Part shown: positions 1-8,720 of the stretch, piece after piece
Layout of the letters: every line of letters starts with the position of its first letter
How positions within the stretch are numbered: position 1 is the stretch's first letter
Assembly: GCF_002797445.1 (NCBI RefSeq)
Contig: NZ_PGEP01000001.1
Coordinates: forward strand, 4,898,501-4,962,500
Origin: Acidovorax sp. 69
Lineage (GTDB): Bacteria; Pseudomonadota; Gammaproteobacteria; Burkholderiales; Burkholderiaceae_C
Reading direction: 5' to 3'
Length of the DNA stretch: 64,000 nucleotides
Position numbers and translations under genes: made by a program
Notes under the pieces: generated by a model
Databases searched by the model: none
What the model was told of the DNA's origin: nothing
Seen by the model: only the letters and a program-made list of their open reading frames with translations

Positions 1-820
1 GCTGCGCCTGCGCCAGCACTGGCGCATCCACCATGCGGCCGTCGAGCACGCAGACGCCGCCACCGGCGTCCTGTAGAGCCTGCCGCACGCGATACGCCTG
101 GGCCACCGCGGCATCATCAGGGTCGAATACGGCGTGCAGCACCGGCACCTGTGCCGGGTGGATGCACAGCTTGCCGCCAAAGCCCATGCGCCGGGCGCGC
201 TCGGCGTCATGGGCCATGCGCTCGGGGTTGCGTGTGTCCACTGTCACGCCATCCACAGGCGCAGCCAGCCCCGCGCGGCGCGCGGCGAACACCATGGCCA
301 TGCGCACAGGCAGCAGCTCGGCCTCATCCTCGGCGCAGTCCATCCCGGCATCGACCTGGAAGTCCAGGTGCCCGAAGGCCAGACGCACCACCTGCGGCGC
401 GGCCGCCAGCGCGTCGGCGGCGGTAAGACCCGCCACGCTTTCCACCAGTGGCACCAGGGCGACGTTCGGCCCGCCAGCCTGGACCACGGCCTGCAGCGTC
501 TGCACGCGCTCGGCCTTGGGCACCACGGCACCACCCAGACCCAGGGCCATGAGTTGGGCCAGAGCCTGCAGGTCGGCCGCAAACCAGGGCGAGCCGTCGG
601 CGTTGATGCGCACCAGCAGACGCGCCCGCTGCGCGGCATCGAGCGCGGCCATGGCGACCAACAGGGCGGTCCGCGCCGCCTGCTTGTCGACAGGTGCAAC
701 AGCATCCTCCCAGTCAGCGATCACCACGTCGGCGCCGCTGGCCAGGGCCTTGGGTAACCGCTCTGGCTGGGTGGCGGGCACGAACAGAAAGGAACAGGCC
801 CGGGCCATCGAATCAAACAT
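1..820 (-). CDS. ccl: CitE/HpcH-family lyase, probable citramalyl-CoA lyase (3' end outside window)
   Basis: The gene is open from an ATG at 820 to the window edge, giving 273 codons with the C-terminus missing. The protein begins MFDSMARACSFLFVPA. It carries the family hallmarks VIADWEDAV near residue 33 (acidic metal/substrate motif) and KLCIHPAQV near the C-terminal part. CitE-like lyases split beta-hydroxyacyl-CoAs such as citramalyl-CoA into acetyl-CoA and a keto acid. It starts 27 bases after the MmgE/PrpD gene on the same strand and is the last visible member of an itaconate-like operon (hydratase, acyl-CoA dehydrogenase, CoA-transferase, MmgE/PrpD, lyase). The family call is firm. The citramalyl-CoA specificity is inferred from the neighbours; malyl-CoA or citryl-CoA lyase are alternatives. 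Confidence 0.82.
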   Translation of the reverse strand, partial: MFDSMARACSFLFVPATQPERLPKALASGADVVIADWEDAVAPVDKQAARTALLVAMAALDAAQRARLLVRINADGSPWFAADLQALAQLMALGLGGAVVPKAERVQTLQAVVQAGGPNVALVPLVESVAGLTAADALAAAPQVVRLAFGHLDFQVDAGMDCAEDEAELLPVRMAMVFAARRAGLAAPVDGVTVDTRNPERMAHDAERARRMGFGGKLCIHPAQVPVLHAVFDPDDAAVAQAYRVRQALQDAGGGVCVLDGRMVDAPVLAQAQ

Positions 821-847
821 GGAGGCTTTCTTTTTTCGAGAACGGGG

Positions 848-2215
848 TCACGTCAGCAGTGTTTGCACGCGCGGCCATTCCTGCACCCGCCACAGGTGCT
901 GCACGGCGGCCTCGGCTTGCGCGGCGGGCACCGCACCGCCATAGGCCGCCAGGCGCAGGGCCTTGGCGGTGATTTCGGCGCGCGACAGGGTGTTGCCGGG
1001 GTCGCCCTTGGGCTCGTCCACGCGGCCGTGCAGCGTGCGGCCGTCGGTCGTCTGCACGGTGACCTTGCCGATCCAGCGCTGCGGGTAGGCGCCGTCCACT
1101 TCGGGGTCCAGCTCCATGCGCACCTTCTCGCGCAGGGCCACGGTGTCGGGGGCCAGGAACTGCGCGTCGAACTCGGTCAAACCCGCATGGCCAAAACGCG
1201 CCGCCAATGCCAGCACCGTGCCCATGGAGAACTTGCTCTGGTGCACCGTGGCGGGCGAGACCACCGGCCCCAACACGTCGATGGCGCCCTGGTGCACATG
1301 GCAGGTCACCTGCGCGATGTCGGTGGTCGCCAGGCCATGGTCGCGCATCACCTGCTGCAGCGCGTCGGCTGCGGGGTGCGTGTGGCGGCACGAGGCATGC
1401 CATTTGAACGATGTTTCGGCCGTGGCCCAACGTGTGCCGAGGCCGTCCGTGAGCCTGGCCGGGTTGGCGTCGGTAGACATGCCGGCCGCCAGGCCCTGCG
1501 GGCCGGTGAAGATGTCCTGCGCGCCCGTAAAACCGTCCTTGGCCAGGTAGGCCGCCATCAGCCCGGCCGCAGCGGCATGCGCCGTGTGCAGTTGCTTGCT
1601 GTCGGCCGCAGTGCGCAAAAACTCCCACAAACCCGCCGACTGCGTGCCGGCCGAGCCAAACGCGTGCTGCATCTGCGCAGGTGTCAGCTCCAGCAGGCGT
1701 CCTACGGCGGCAGCGGCGGCCAGCGTGCCAGCCGTGGCCGTGGTGTGGAACACCTTGTAGTGGCTGCGGCCCAAAAACTCACCCACGCGGATACCGACCT
1801 CGTAGCCCGCCACGCAGGCCGCCATGAGCTGCGCGCCGCTCGCGCCCAAGGCCTGCGCCACGGCCAGCGCGGGCGGGAAGACCACGGCCGCCGGGTGGAA
1901 CACCGAGCCGTTGTGCACATCGTCCTGCTCGGCCACATGCGCCGCGGCAGCGTTGGCCAGCGCAGCCATCATGGGGCTGGTGGTGACGCCGCCGTGGCCG
2001 ATCACTTCGGCGGGGCCGCTGGCGGGCCCCTGCGACAGCGCAAAGCGCGTGATGCTGGCCACCGGCCGCGCATGACAACCGGCCAGCACCGATCCGAACC
2101 AATCCACCCACAGGTCTTCGGCGCGGCGCTGCACGGGCGCGGGCACGTCGCTCCACTGCAGCGTGGCGGCAAACTGCGCCAGGGGATGGATGGCGGCTTG
2201 GGGTTCTTGCTTCAT
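848..2215 (-). CDS. MmgE/PrpD family protein
   Basis: This 455-residue protein matches the MmgE/PrpD family in length and composition: a helical N-terminal domain (AQFAATLQWSDVPAPVQ), conserved SVLAGCHARP, and a DDVHNGSVFHPAAVV segment near residue 98. Family members act on citrate-like or itaconate/aconitate-type acids (2-methylcitrate dehydratase, cis-aconitate decarboxylase, iminodisuccinate epimerase). The ATG at 2215 has GGAG seven bases upstream. It lies between the CoA-transferase and lyase genes, all on the minus strand. A comparable gene sits in the Pseudomonas aeruginosa itaconate operon, so a role in handling itaconate or a related C5 acid is inferred. The exact reaction cannot be read from the sequence. 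Confidence 0.85.
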   Translation of the reverse strand: MKQEPQAAIHPLAQFAATLQWSDVPAPVQRRAEDLWVDWFGSVLAGCHARPVASITRFALSQGPASGPAEVIGHGGVTTSPMMAALANAAAAHVAEQDDVHNGSVFHPAAVVFPPALAVAQALGASGAQLMAACVAGYEVGIRVGEFLGRSHYKVFHTTATAGTLAAAAAVGRLLELTPAQMQHAFGSAGTQSAGLWEFLRTAADSKQLHTAHAAAAGLMAAYLAKDGFTGAQDIFTGPQGLAAGMSTDANPARLTDGLGTRWATAETSFKWHASCRHTHPAADALQQVMRDHGLATTDIAQVTCHVHQGAIDVLGPVVSPATVHQSKFSMGTVLALAARFGHAGLTEFDAQFLAPDTVALREKVRMELDPEVDGAYPQRWIGKVTVQTTDGRTLHGRVDEPKGDPGNTLSRAEITAKALRLAAYGGAVPAAQAEAAVQHLWRVQEWPRVQTLLT

Positions 2216-2218
2216 TTT

Positions 2219-2273
2219 GGGCTCCAGTGCAGGTGTATCAAGCGCGGGTAGCTATGGTTTTTGATTCAAACAG
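2219..2273 (-). repeat. Dispersed repeat A, copy 1
   Basis: Matches the pattern (GCTCCAG, AGCGC, TAGCTAT, TTTTTGAT) of a repeat found a dozen times in this window. It fills the gap between the CoA-transferase and MmgE/PrpD genes, and its edge supplies the stop codon of the former. Confidence 0.6.
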
Positions 2274-3447
2274 GTTGCGTGGCCTGCAGTGCGTCGATCT
2301 GCTCGGCGTTCCAGCCCAGCGCGGCAAGGATGGCGGCGTTGTGCTGGCCCACGGCGGGGACGGCGTCCATGCGGTAATCAAACGCGCTGTTCACGCCCGG
2401 CGGCAGCAGCGCGGGCACATCGCCTGCCGGCGTGCCCACGGTGCGCCAGCGCTGGCGCGCCTGCAGCTGCGGGTGGGCCCGCAGGTCGGCCATGTCGTTC
2501 ACGCGGGCGTTGGCAATGCCCGCCGCGTCCAGGCGCTCGACCACCTGGGCCGCCGTCAACGCGGAGAATTCCTGCAGGATCAGCGCCTGCAGCGCGTCAC
2601 GCTGGGCATTGCGCTGCGCGTTGGAACAAAAGCGCGCGTCGGTCGCCACCTCGGGGCGCAGCAGCACGGCGTCGCAAAAAATCTTCCACTCGCGCTCGTT
2701 CTGCAGGCCCAGCATCACCGTGCCACCGTCGCCGGCGGTGAACGGCCCGTAGGGGTAGATGCTGGCATGCGATGCGCCGGTGCGCGGCGGCGGCGGCGCG
2801 CCTTCGTAGGCGTAGTACATCGGGTAGCCCATCCACTCACCCATGGCTTCGAGCATGGAGACGTCGATGTGGCTGCCCTCGCCCGTCTTGCCGCGCAGCA
2901 GCAGGGCCGACAGGATGTTGGTGTAGGCATACATGCCTGCGGCAATGTCGGCCACCGAGATGCCGGATTTGGAGGGTGTCTCGGGCGTGCCCGTCACGGA
3001 CAGGAAGCCCGCCTCGCTCTGGATCAACAGGTCGTAGGCCTTCTTGTCGCGGTAGGGGCCGTCGGCGCCATAGCCGCTGATGTCACACACGATCAGGCGC
3101 GGGTTGTGGCTTTTCAGCGCCGCATGCGACAGCCCCATGCGCGCGGCCGCGCCGGGCGCCAGGTTTTGCACCAGCACATCGGCGGTCTGGAGCAGTTGCA
3201 GCAGCGCGGCCTTGGCCTGGGGCTGCTTCACATCGAGCGCCAGGCTTTCCTTGTTGCGGTTGAGCCAGGTGAAGTGCGACGACTGGCCGTTGACCCGCTG
3301 GTCGTAGCCGCGCGCGAAGTCGCCGCTACCGGGGCGTTCCACCTTGATGACGCGCGCGCCCAGATCGGCCAGCTGGCGCGTGCAAAACGGTGCGGCCACC
3401 GCGTGTTCGAGCGAGACGACGGTGATGCCGTCGAGGGGGCGGGTCAT
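2266..3447 (-). CDS. ict: CaiB/BaiF class III CoA-transferase, probable itaconate CoA-transferase
   Basis: The 393-residue protein starts MTRPLDGITVVSLEHAVAAP and has the class III CoA-transferase hallmarks: ADLGARVIKVERPGSGD at about 27-43, WLNRNKESLALD, and an aspartate at 167 in VADIAAGMYA, which corresponds to the covalent catalytic Asp of formyl-CoA transferase. These enzymes move CoA between carboxylic acids. Placement beside a CitE-like lyase, a hydratase and MmgE/PrpD suggests activation of itaconate or another dicarboxylate with succinyl-CoA as donor. The family is certain. The substrate is inferred from synteny with the Pseudomonas ict-ich-ccl genes; mesaconate or citramalate are possible instead. 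Confidence 0.82.
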   Translation of the reverse strand: MTRPLDGITVVSLEHAVAAPFCTRQLADLGARVIKVERPGSGDFARGYDQRVNGQSSHFTWLNRNKESLALDVKQPQAKAALLQLLQTADVLVQNLAPGAAARMGLSHAALKSHNPRLIVCDISGYGADGPYRDKKAYDLLIQSEAGFLSVTGTPETPSKSGISVADIAAGMYAYTNILSALLLRGKTGEGSHIDVSMLEAMGEWMGYPMYYAYEGAPPPPRTGASHASIYPYGPFTAGDGGTVMLGLQNEREWKIFCDAVLLRPEVATDARFCSNAQRNAQRDALQALILQEFSALTAAQVVERLDAAGIANARVNDMADLRAHPQLQARQRWRTVGTPAGDVPALLPPGVNSAFDYRMDAVPAVGQHNAAILAALGWNAEQIDALQATQPV

Positions 3448-3512
3448 GAGAAGCCTTAATCAGTTGAGGACAGAGCTTGCCGCTGCGCGGCTGCGGTCTG
3501 TCCCGCAAGGTT

Positions 3513-4673
3513 TCAGAACGAACGCGGCAAACCGAGGATGTGCTCGGCCACGTAGCTGTAGATCATGTTGGTCGAGATGGGCGCCACCTGGTACAGGCGG
3601 GTTTCGCGGAATTTGCGCTCAATGTCGTACTCGCAGGCAAAGCCGAAGCCGCCGTGCGTCTGCAGGCAGACGTTGGCCGCTTCCCAGCTGGCCTTGGCGG
3701 CCAGGTACTTGGCCATGTTGGCCTCGGCACCTGCGTTCTGGTGGGCGTCAATCTTCTCGCAGGCCTTCCAGCGCATCAGGTTGGCGGCTTCCAGCTCGAT
3801 GAAGGCATCGGCAATCGGGAACTGCACGCCCTGGTTCTGACCGATGGGGCGGTTGAACACCACGCGCTCGTTCGCGTATTTGGTGGCGCGGTCGATGAAC
3901 CAGTAGCCATCGCCAATGCACTCAGCGGCAATCAGGGTGCGCTCGGCGTTCAGGCCGTCCAGCAGGGTCTTGAAGCCCTTGCCTTCCTCGCCCAGCAGCG
4001 CGTCCTCGGGGATTTCGAGGTTGTCGAAGAACAGCTCGTTGGTCTCGTGGTTGACCATGTTCAGGATGGGGCGCACCGTCAGGCCGTTGCCAATCGCCTG
4101 GTGCAGGTCGATGAGGAAACACGACAGACCATCGGAGCGCTTTTTCACCTGATCGGCGGGCGTGGTGCGGGCCAGCAAAATCATCAAGTCGCTGTGCTGA
4201 ATGCGCGAGATCCAGACCTTTTGCCCGTTGATGACCCAGCGGCCATCCTTCTTGACCGCCGTGGTCTTGAGCTTGGTGGTGTCGCTGCCGGTGGTGGGCT
4301 CGGTCACGCCCATGGACTGGATTCGCAGCTCGCCCGCGGCGATCTTGGGCAGGTATTTTTGTTTTTGTGCTTCGCTACCGCTGCGCACGATGGCGTTCAT
4401 CACGTACATCTGGCCGTGGCAGGCGCCCGAGTTGCCGCCGCTGCGGTTGATTTCTTCCATGATGACCGAGGCCTCGGCCATGGTCAGGCCCGAGCCGCCG
4501 TACTCCTGCGGAATCAACGCGGCCATCCAGCCGGCCTGGGTCAGGGCATCGACAAACGCCTCGGGGTAGCCACGGGCCTCATCGATTTTTCGGAAATATT
4601 CGTCGGGGAACTGGGCACAGAGGGCGCGCACGGCGTCGCGGATTTCCTGGTACTGGTCGGGCTGGTGGGTCAT
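3513..4673 (-). CDS. Acyl-CoA dehydrogenase family protein lacking the usual catalytic Glu
   Basis: This 386-residue protein has a full acyl-CoA dehydrogenase fold: MGVTEPTTGSDTTKL in the middle beta-domain, WVINGQKVWISRIQHSD, and HGGFGFACEYDIERKFRETRL in the C-terminal helical domain. Where most short-chain members end with an EGT motif carrying the catalytic base, this one has QVAPIST, so the usual Glu is absent. It is the second gene after the hydratase in the minus-strand cluster. An acyl-CoA dehydrogenase also accompanies the Pseudomonas itaconate genes. It may act on an unusual dicarboxylyl-CoA, use a base elsewhere, or not be a classical dehydrogenase. Confidence 0.88.
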   Translation of the reverse strand: MTHQPDQYQEIRDAVRALCAQFPDEYFRKIDEARGYPEAFVDALTQAGWMAALIPQEYGGSGLTMAEASVIMEEINRSGGNSGACHGQMYVMNAIVRSGSEAQKQKYLPKIAAGELRIQSMGVTEPTTGSDTTKLKTTAVKKDGRWVINGQKVWISRIQHSDLMILLARTTPADQVKKRSDGLSCFLIDLHQAIGNGLTVRPILNMVNHETNELFFDNLEIPEDALLGEEGKGFKTLLDGLNAERTLIAAECIGDGYWFIDRATKYANERVVFNRPIGQNQGVQFPIADAFIELEAANLMRWKACEKIDAHQNAGAEANMAKYLAAKASWEAANVCLQTHGGFGFACEYDIERKFRETRLYQVAPISTNMIYSYVAEHILGLPRSF

Positions 4674-4691
4674 GGTGATTTTTTAAGTGTT

Positions 4692-4742
4692 TTTGGCCTC
4701 TAGCGCTTATGCAGCAATCGCTAGCAGCTATTGATTTGATAG
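4692..4742 (+). repeat. Dispersed repeat A, copy 2
   Basis: A good example of the family: CCTCTAGCGCTT, a short spacer, then CGCTAGCAGCTATTGAT. It fills the gap between the hydratase and acyl-CoA dehydrogenase genes. Confidence 0.75.
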
Positions 4743-4745
4743 TCT

Positions 4746-5642
4746 TTAGGCCAGTGTGGCCGTGCCCTGCATGGTCAACCAGCCCTCATGGTCCTGGGCC
4801 CACAGCTCCACGGTCTTGCCGTCGGCGGATGGCTTGCCGTGCACGCTGAAGGAATGCAGGTCGAAGGTGGGGCGCACAGCGCGGAAGTCGAAGGTGGCCA
4901 CCTGTGCGCCCGGCAGGCTGCGGCGCAGCAGGTCCAGCAGCAGCGTGGCGATCAGCGGGCCATGCACGATCAGGCCGGGGTAGCCCTCGACCTCGGTCAC
5001 GTACTTGCGGTCGTAGTGGATGCGGTGGCCGTTGAAGGTGAGCGCCGAGTAGCGAAACAGCAGCACGTCGTCGGGCACGATGGTGCGCGACCAGGCGGCC
5101 TGGCCGTCCAGGGGCGGCTTTTGCGGCGCGGGCGCCGGGTCGCCGGGCTGGGCCGCACTGCGGTAGACGATGTCGTGCTCTTCGGTCAGCGCGAGACCGC
5201 TGCCGTTTGAAAACTGGTGCTGCACCAGCACAAACAGCAGCTCGCCCGAGCGCCCTGCCTTGTGTTTGACCGACGCGATGGTGGACGTGCGCTGCACCTC
5301 CTGGCCCACGCGCAGCGGGTTGGCGCCATCACTCTGTATTTCCCAGCGCAGGCGCCCGCCCGCCCACATGCGGCGCGGCAGTGGCACCGGCGGCAAAAAG
5401 CCGCCGCGTTGGGGATGGCCGTCGGGACCAATCTCGCTTTGCCGGGCGTGCGGCAAAAAATACAGCCAGTGCCACAGCGGCGGCAGCGCGGTGCCGGCGG
5501 CGGGTGCCGGGTCGTCACGGTCGAGCGTGGCCGACAGTGCCGCCACGGGCACGGCCGTGAGGGTGTCGCCCAGGGTTTCACTTTGGCCTTGCCAGGTCTG
5601 CAGGTGCGCGAGCAGGGCGTTGTCAATGGTGGGTTCTGTCAT
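4746..5642 (-). CDS. ich: FAS1-like/MaoC-type dehydratase, probable itaconyl-CoA hydratase
   Basis: About 298 residues from MTEPTIDNALLAHLQTW. The protein has a double hotdog layout: an N-terminal dehydratase-like half (WHWLYFLPHARQSEIGPDG, GGFLPPVPLPRRMWAGG) and a C-terminal half with RYSALTFNGHRIHYDRKYV, where N and H are the hydratase residues, then YPGLIVHGPL. This is the architecture of mesaconyl-C4-CoA and itaconyl-CoA hydratases. It is first in the minus-strand cluster that continues with dehydrogenase, CoA-transferase, MmgE/PrpD and lyase. A second ATG lies three codons upstream (5651), and neither start has a strong ribosome site. The hydratase call is good; the itaconyl substrate is inferred from context. 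Confidence 0.78.
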   Translation of the reverse strand: MTEPTIDNALLAHLQTWQGQSETLGDTLTAVPVAALSATLDRDDPAPAAGTALPPLWHWLYFLPHARQSEIGPDGHPQRGGFLPPVPLPRRMWAGGRLRWEIQSDGANPLRVGQEVQRTSTIASVKHKAGRSGELLFVLVQHQFSNGSGLALTEEHDIVYRSAAQPGDPAPAPQKPPLDGQAAWSRTIVPDDVLLFRYSALTFNGHRIHYDRKYVTEVEGYPGLIVHGPLIATLLLDLLRRSLPGAQVATFDFRAVRPTFDLHSFSVHGKPSADGKTVELWAQDHEGWLTMQGTATLA

Positions 5643-5845
5643 GGTCGCCATCGTGCGGGCTGGCGGTCGACGGTGCAATCCGCGTTTGTGAAAGCGTGTC
5701 TTCGGCGCCCATGAAGCCCTGGCCGCTGCGCAGCTGCTTTCATGCGGCCAAAGCCTGCCCTTGCCATTGCCGAATAGCGCAGCGGGGCCTTTGCGTTCAT
5801 GCTCACAGCCATTGATTTCCATATCGCTAACGAAGGACGACGAAC

Positions 5846-6763
5846 ATGACGCAAAAGATGGTGCAGGACAAGGTAGTGGTGGTCACGGGGGCTGGCGGCG
5901 GCATCGGGCGCGACATGGCGCTGGCCCTGGCAGCGGCCGGCGCCAAGGTGGTGGTGAATGACATCGGCACCTCCACCACCGGCGAGGGCACCGACGCCGG
6001 CCCCGCGCAGAAAGTGGTCGACGAAATCAAGGCCGCCGGCGGCCAGGCCGTGGCCAACATGGACAGCGTGGCCGAGTCTGCTGCCGCCGGCCACATCGTG
6101 CAGTGCGCGCTGGACCACTTCGGCCGCATCGACGGCGTGGTCAACAACGCCGGCATCCTCCGCGACCGCTTCTTTCACAAGATGAGCCTGGACGAGTGGG
6201 ACGCGGTGATCAAGGTGCACCTCTACGGCAGCTACTTCATGGCCCGCGCCGCTGCCAACCATTTCAAGGAGCAGGAAAGCGGCGCCTTCGTGCACATGAC
6301 CTCCACGTCGGGCTTGATCGGCAACCTGGGCCAGGCCAACTACAGCGCCGCCAAGCTGGGGCTGACGGCCCTGTCCAAGAGCATTGCGCTGGACATGCAA
6401 AAGTTCAACGTGCGCTCCAACTGCATCGCACCGTTTGCCTGGAGCCGCATGATCGGCTCCATCCCCACCGACACGCCCGAGCAGCAGGCGCGCGTGGCCA
6501 AAATCCAGCAGATGACGCCCAACAAGATCGCGCCGCTGGCCGTGTACCTGCTGTCCGACCAGGCGCAGGACGTGAACGCCCAGGTGTTTGCCGTGCGCAA
6601 CAACGAAATCTTCTTGATGAGCCAGCCGCGCCCGCTGCGCTCGGTGCACCGCAGCGAAGGCTGGACGCCCGAGTTCATCGCCGAGCACGGCATGCCCGCG
6701 CTCAAGGCCTCTTTCGTGCCGATGGACCGCTCGGCCGACGTGTTCAGCTGGGACCCCGTCTGA
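5846..6763 (+). CDS. SDR-family 3-hydroxyacyl-CoA dehydrogenase (MFE-2-like)
   Basis: This 305-residue short-chain dehydrogenase has VVTGAGGGIGRDMA near residue 12 (NAD binding), VNNAGILRD, the catalytic serine in MTSTSGLIGN and the YSAAK tyrosine/lysine pair. The insert VVNDIGTSTTGEG and the overall sequence resemble the dehydrogenase half of peroxisomal multifunctional enzyme 2. It probably oxidises a 3-hydroxyacyl-CoA. AAGGA precedes the ATG. It is divergent from the itaconate-like cluster, with about 200 bp between the two starts, and is followed 16 bp later by the matching hydratase. Together they give the two activities that MFE-2 fuses in eukaryotes. Confidence 0.88.
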   Translation: MTQKMVQDKVVVVTGAGGGIGRDMALALAAAGAKVVVNDIGTSTTGEGTDAGPAQKVVDEIKAAGGQAVANMDSVAESAAAGHIVQCALDHFGRIDGVVNNAGILRDRFFHKMSLDEWDAVIKVHLYGSYFMARAAANHFKEQESGAFVHMTSTSGLIGNLGQANYSAAKLGLTALSKSIALDMQKFNVRSNCIAPFAWSRMIGSIPTDTPEQQARVAKIQQMTPNKIAPLAVYLLSDQAQDVNAQVFAVRNNEIFLMSQPRPLRSVHRSEGWTPEFIAEHGMPALKASFVPMDRSADVFSWDPV

Positions 6764-6779
6764 CCCCGGGAGCGGCTCC

Positions 6780-7673
6780 ATGCCCATCGACTACCACCAC
6801 CTGAAGGCGCACGACTTTGGCGTGATCCGCCAGTCGTACACCGAACGCGACACCATGCTCTATGCGCTCAGCCTCGGGCTGGGCAACGACCCGCTGGACG
6901 CCGCCGCCCTGCCCTTCGTCTATGAGGGCCTGGAGGCCGGGCTGCGCGCCCTGCCCACGCAGGCCGTGGTGCTGGGCTACCCCGGCTTTTGGGCGCGCGA
7001 GCCCGACACAGGCATCGACTGGGTGAAGCTCTTGCACGGCGAGCAGCGTGTGCGCTGGCACCAAACGCTGCCTGCCAGCGGCGACGTGGTGGGCCACAAC
7101 CGCATCACGCACCTGACCGACAAGGGCGAAGGCAAGGGCGCCATCATGATCACGGAGCGGCGCCTCGAATCCGCCGCCGGCGAGCTGCTGGCCACCGTGC
7201 AACAAGTGACCTTCTTGCGCGGCGACGGCGGCTACAGCCAGCGGGGCGGCGGCCAGCCCAGCGATGCACCACTGCCCGCGCTGCAACCCACGCCCGAGGA
7301 CCGCGCGCCCGACTTCACCGACACGCAATCGGTCCGCCCCGAGGCGGCGCTGCTGTACCGCCTGATGGGCGACACCAACCCATTGCACGCCGACCCGGCC
7401 GTGGCCACCAAGGCGGGGTTCGAGCGCCCCATCCTGCACGGCCTGGCGAGTTACGGCCTGGTGGCCCACGCGGTGCTGCGCCAGTGCGGCGGGGGCGATC
7501 CCGCGCGCCTGAAGGCGCTGGACATCCGCTTTGCCGCACCGGTGTACCCGGGCGAAACCCTGGTGACCGAGATCTGGCGCGTACCGGGCCAGGCGGGGCA
7601 ATTCCAGCTGCGCGCACGCGTCGCCGAGCGCGACAAGGTCGTCATGAGCCACGGGTTTGCCGAGCTGGCCTGA
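6780..7673 (+). CDS. MaoC-type 2-enoyl-CoA hydratase (hydratase 2)
   Basis: The 297-residue protein has the double hotdog fold of hydratase 2: an N-terminal half with DTMLYALSLGLGNDP and a C-terminal half with the hydratase motif YRLMGDTNPLHADP near residue 199, followed by GFERPILHGLASYG. The D, N and H of that motif form the catalytic pair in MaoC and MFE-2 enzymes. It hydrates trans-2-enoyl-CoA to the (R)-3-hydroxyacyl-CoA, which the upstream dehydrogenase can then oxidise. GGAG lies before the ATG, and the 16-bp gap suggests co-transcription with the SDR gene. Confidence 0.9.
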   Translation: MPIDYHHLKAHDFGVIRQSYTERDTMLYALSLGLGNDPLDAAALPFVYEGLEAGLRALPTQAVVLGYPGFWAREPDTGIDWVKLLHGEQRVRWHQTLPASGDVVGHNRITHLTDKGEGKGAIMITERRLESAAGELLATVQQVTFLRGDGGYSQRGGGQPSDAPLPALQPTPEDRAPDFTDTQSVRPEAALLYRLMGDTNPLHADPAVATKAGFERPILHGLASYGLVAHAVLRQCGGGDPARLKALDIRFAAPVYPGETLVTEIWRVPGQAGQFQLRARVAERDKVVMSHGFAELA

Positions 7674-7675
7674 AC

Positions 7676-7736
7676 TATCAAAAAGTGAGCTTTCGGTGCT
7701 TTCCACACAAGCGCCATAGCCATTTTTAATCAAAAA
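7676..7736 (+). repeat. Dispersed repeat A, copy 3 (degenerate)
   Basis: Starts three bases after the hydratase stop. It keeps the TATCAAAAA arm, GTGCTT, AAGCGCCATAGCCAT and a TAATCAAAAA end of the dispersed family. Confidence 0.55.
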
Positions 7737-7754
7737 CCATCCCAGGAGAACGCC

Positions 7755-8549
7755 ATGAGCGCATCCCCCGTGTTGACCTCGGTGCTGGACGGCATCGGCA
7801 CCATCACCCTGAACCGCCCCGAGGCGCGCAACGCGCTCAGCATGGACATGCGCCCGGCGCTGGCCGACGCGATAGCGCAGATGCGAGACGACGCGCAGGT
7901 GCATGCCGTCATCCTCACCGGCGCGGGCGGTGCCTTTTGCTCGGGCGGCGATATCTCGGCCATGCTCGACACCAGCCGCACGGGCCTGGCTTTTCGCAAG
8001 GGAATGCGCGAGCTGCACCAGTGGTTCCCCGAGCTGGTGAACCTGGAAAAGCCCGTGATCGCCGCGGTGGACGGCCCCGCCTTTGGTGCCGGCCTGAGCC
8101 TGGCGCTGGCGGCCGACTTTGTGCTGGCCACGCGCCGCGCCAAGTTCTGCGCGGTGTTCGGCCGCATGGGCCTGGTGCCCGACCTGGGCGCCCTGCACTT
8201 GCTGCCGCGCATCGTGGGCCAGCAAAAGGCCAAGGAGCTGGTCTTTACCGCGCGCACCGTCGATGCCGATGAGGCCCAGCAGCTCGGCATGGTCTACGAC
8301 ATCGTCGAAGACGGGGCCGCGCTGACCGAGGCCGCGCTGGCGCTGGCGCGGCGCTTTGGCCAGGCGTCCACGGCCGCCATCGGGATGGCCAAGACCATCA
8401 TGAACCAGTCCTTCGAGAGCGATGCGCGCACCATCGCCGAGCTGGAGTCCTACGCCCAGGCCATGTGCCGCAGCTCGCCCTACCACCAGGACGCAGTGCA
8501 GCGCTTCAAGGCCAAGGAGCCGCTGCGCTTTGACTGGAATAAAAAGTGA
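7755..8549 (+). CDS. Enoyl-CoA hydratase/isomerase family protein
   Basis: This 264-residue crotonase-fold protein starts MSASPVLTSVLDGIGTITLNRPEARNAL. It shows the oxyanion-hole motif GAFCSGGDISAM near residue 58 and FGAGLSLALAADFVLAT near 107. The next segment (FGRMGLVPDLGA) lacks one of the two classical hydratase glutamates and has Asp at the second position. Isomerase or another crotonase reaction is therefore as likely as hydration. AGGAGA lies before the start. It sits in the long plus-strand acyl-CoA cluster, separated from its neighbours by repeat elements. Confidence 0.87.
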   Translation: MSASPVLTSVLDGIGTITLNRPEARNALSMDMRPALADAIAQMRDDAQVHAVILTGAGGAFCSGGDISAMLDTSRTGLAFRKGMRELHQWFPELVNLEKPVIAAVDGPAFGAGLSLALAADFVLATRRAKFCAVFGRMGLVPDLGALHLLPRIVGQQKAKELVFTARTVDADEAQQLGMVYDIVEDGAALTEAALALARRFGQASTAAIGMAKTIMNQSFESDARTIAELESYAQAMCRSSPYHQDAVQRFKAKEPLRFDWNKK

Positions 8550-8712
8550 CCCCCCTGAGTCGCCTTCGGCGCCATCCCCCCAAGGGGGGACGACGCCAGT
8601 GGCCTGGCAAAGCCAGTTCCACGGCGTCCGCTGGCGCGGCTTGCTCCGCGGTCACCGGACGGGTGAGGGCGCGCCCGTTTCAGCGGTTGCAGGCGGCGCG
8701 AAGCGCTGGGGA
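8549..8712 (+). repeat. Dispersed repeat B, copy 1
   Basis: A non-coding stretch of about 165 bp directly after the crotonase stop. Its left end (CCCCCTGAGTCGC, TCCCCC, GGGGG, ACG) and right end (GGTTGCAGGCGGCGC, AGCGCT) both recur after the thiolase-like gene near 16700. Confidence 0.6.
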
Positions 8713-8720
8713 ATACTGAC

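Noticed and set aside
6744..8486. 580-codon open frame opposite the MaoC and crotonase genes
   Set aside because: Spans two well-supported genes on the other strand and has no family features.
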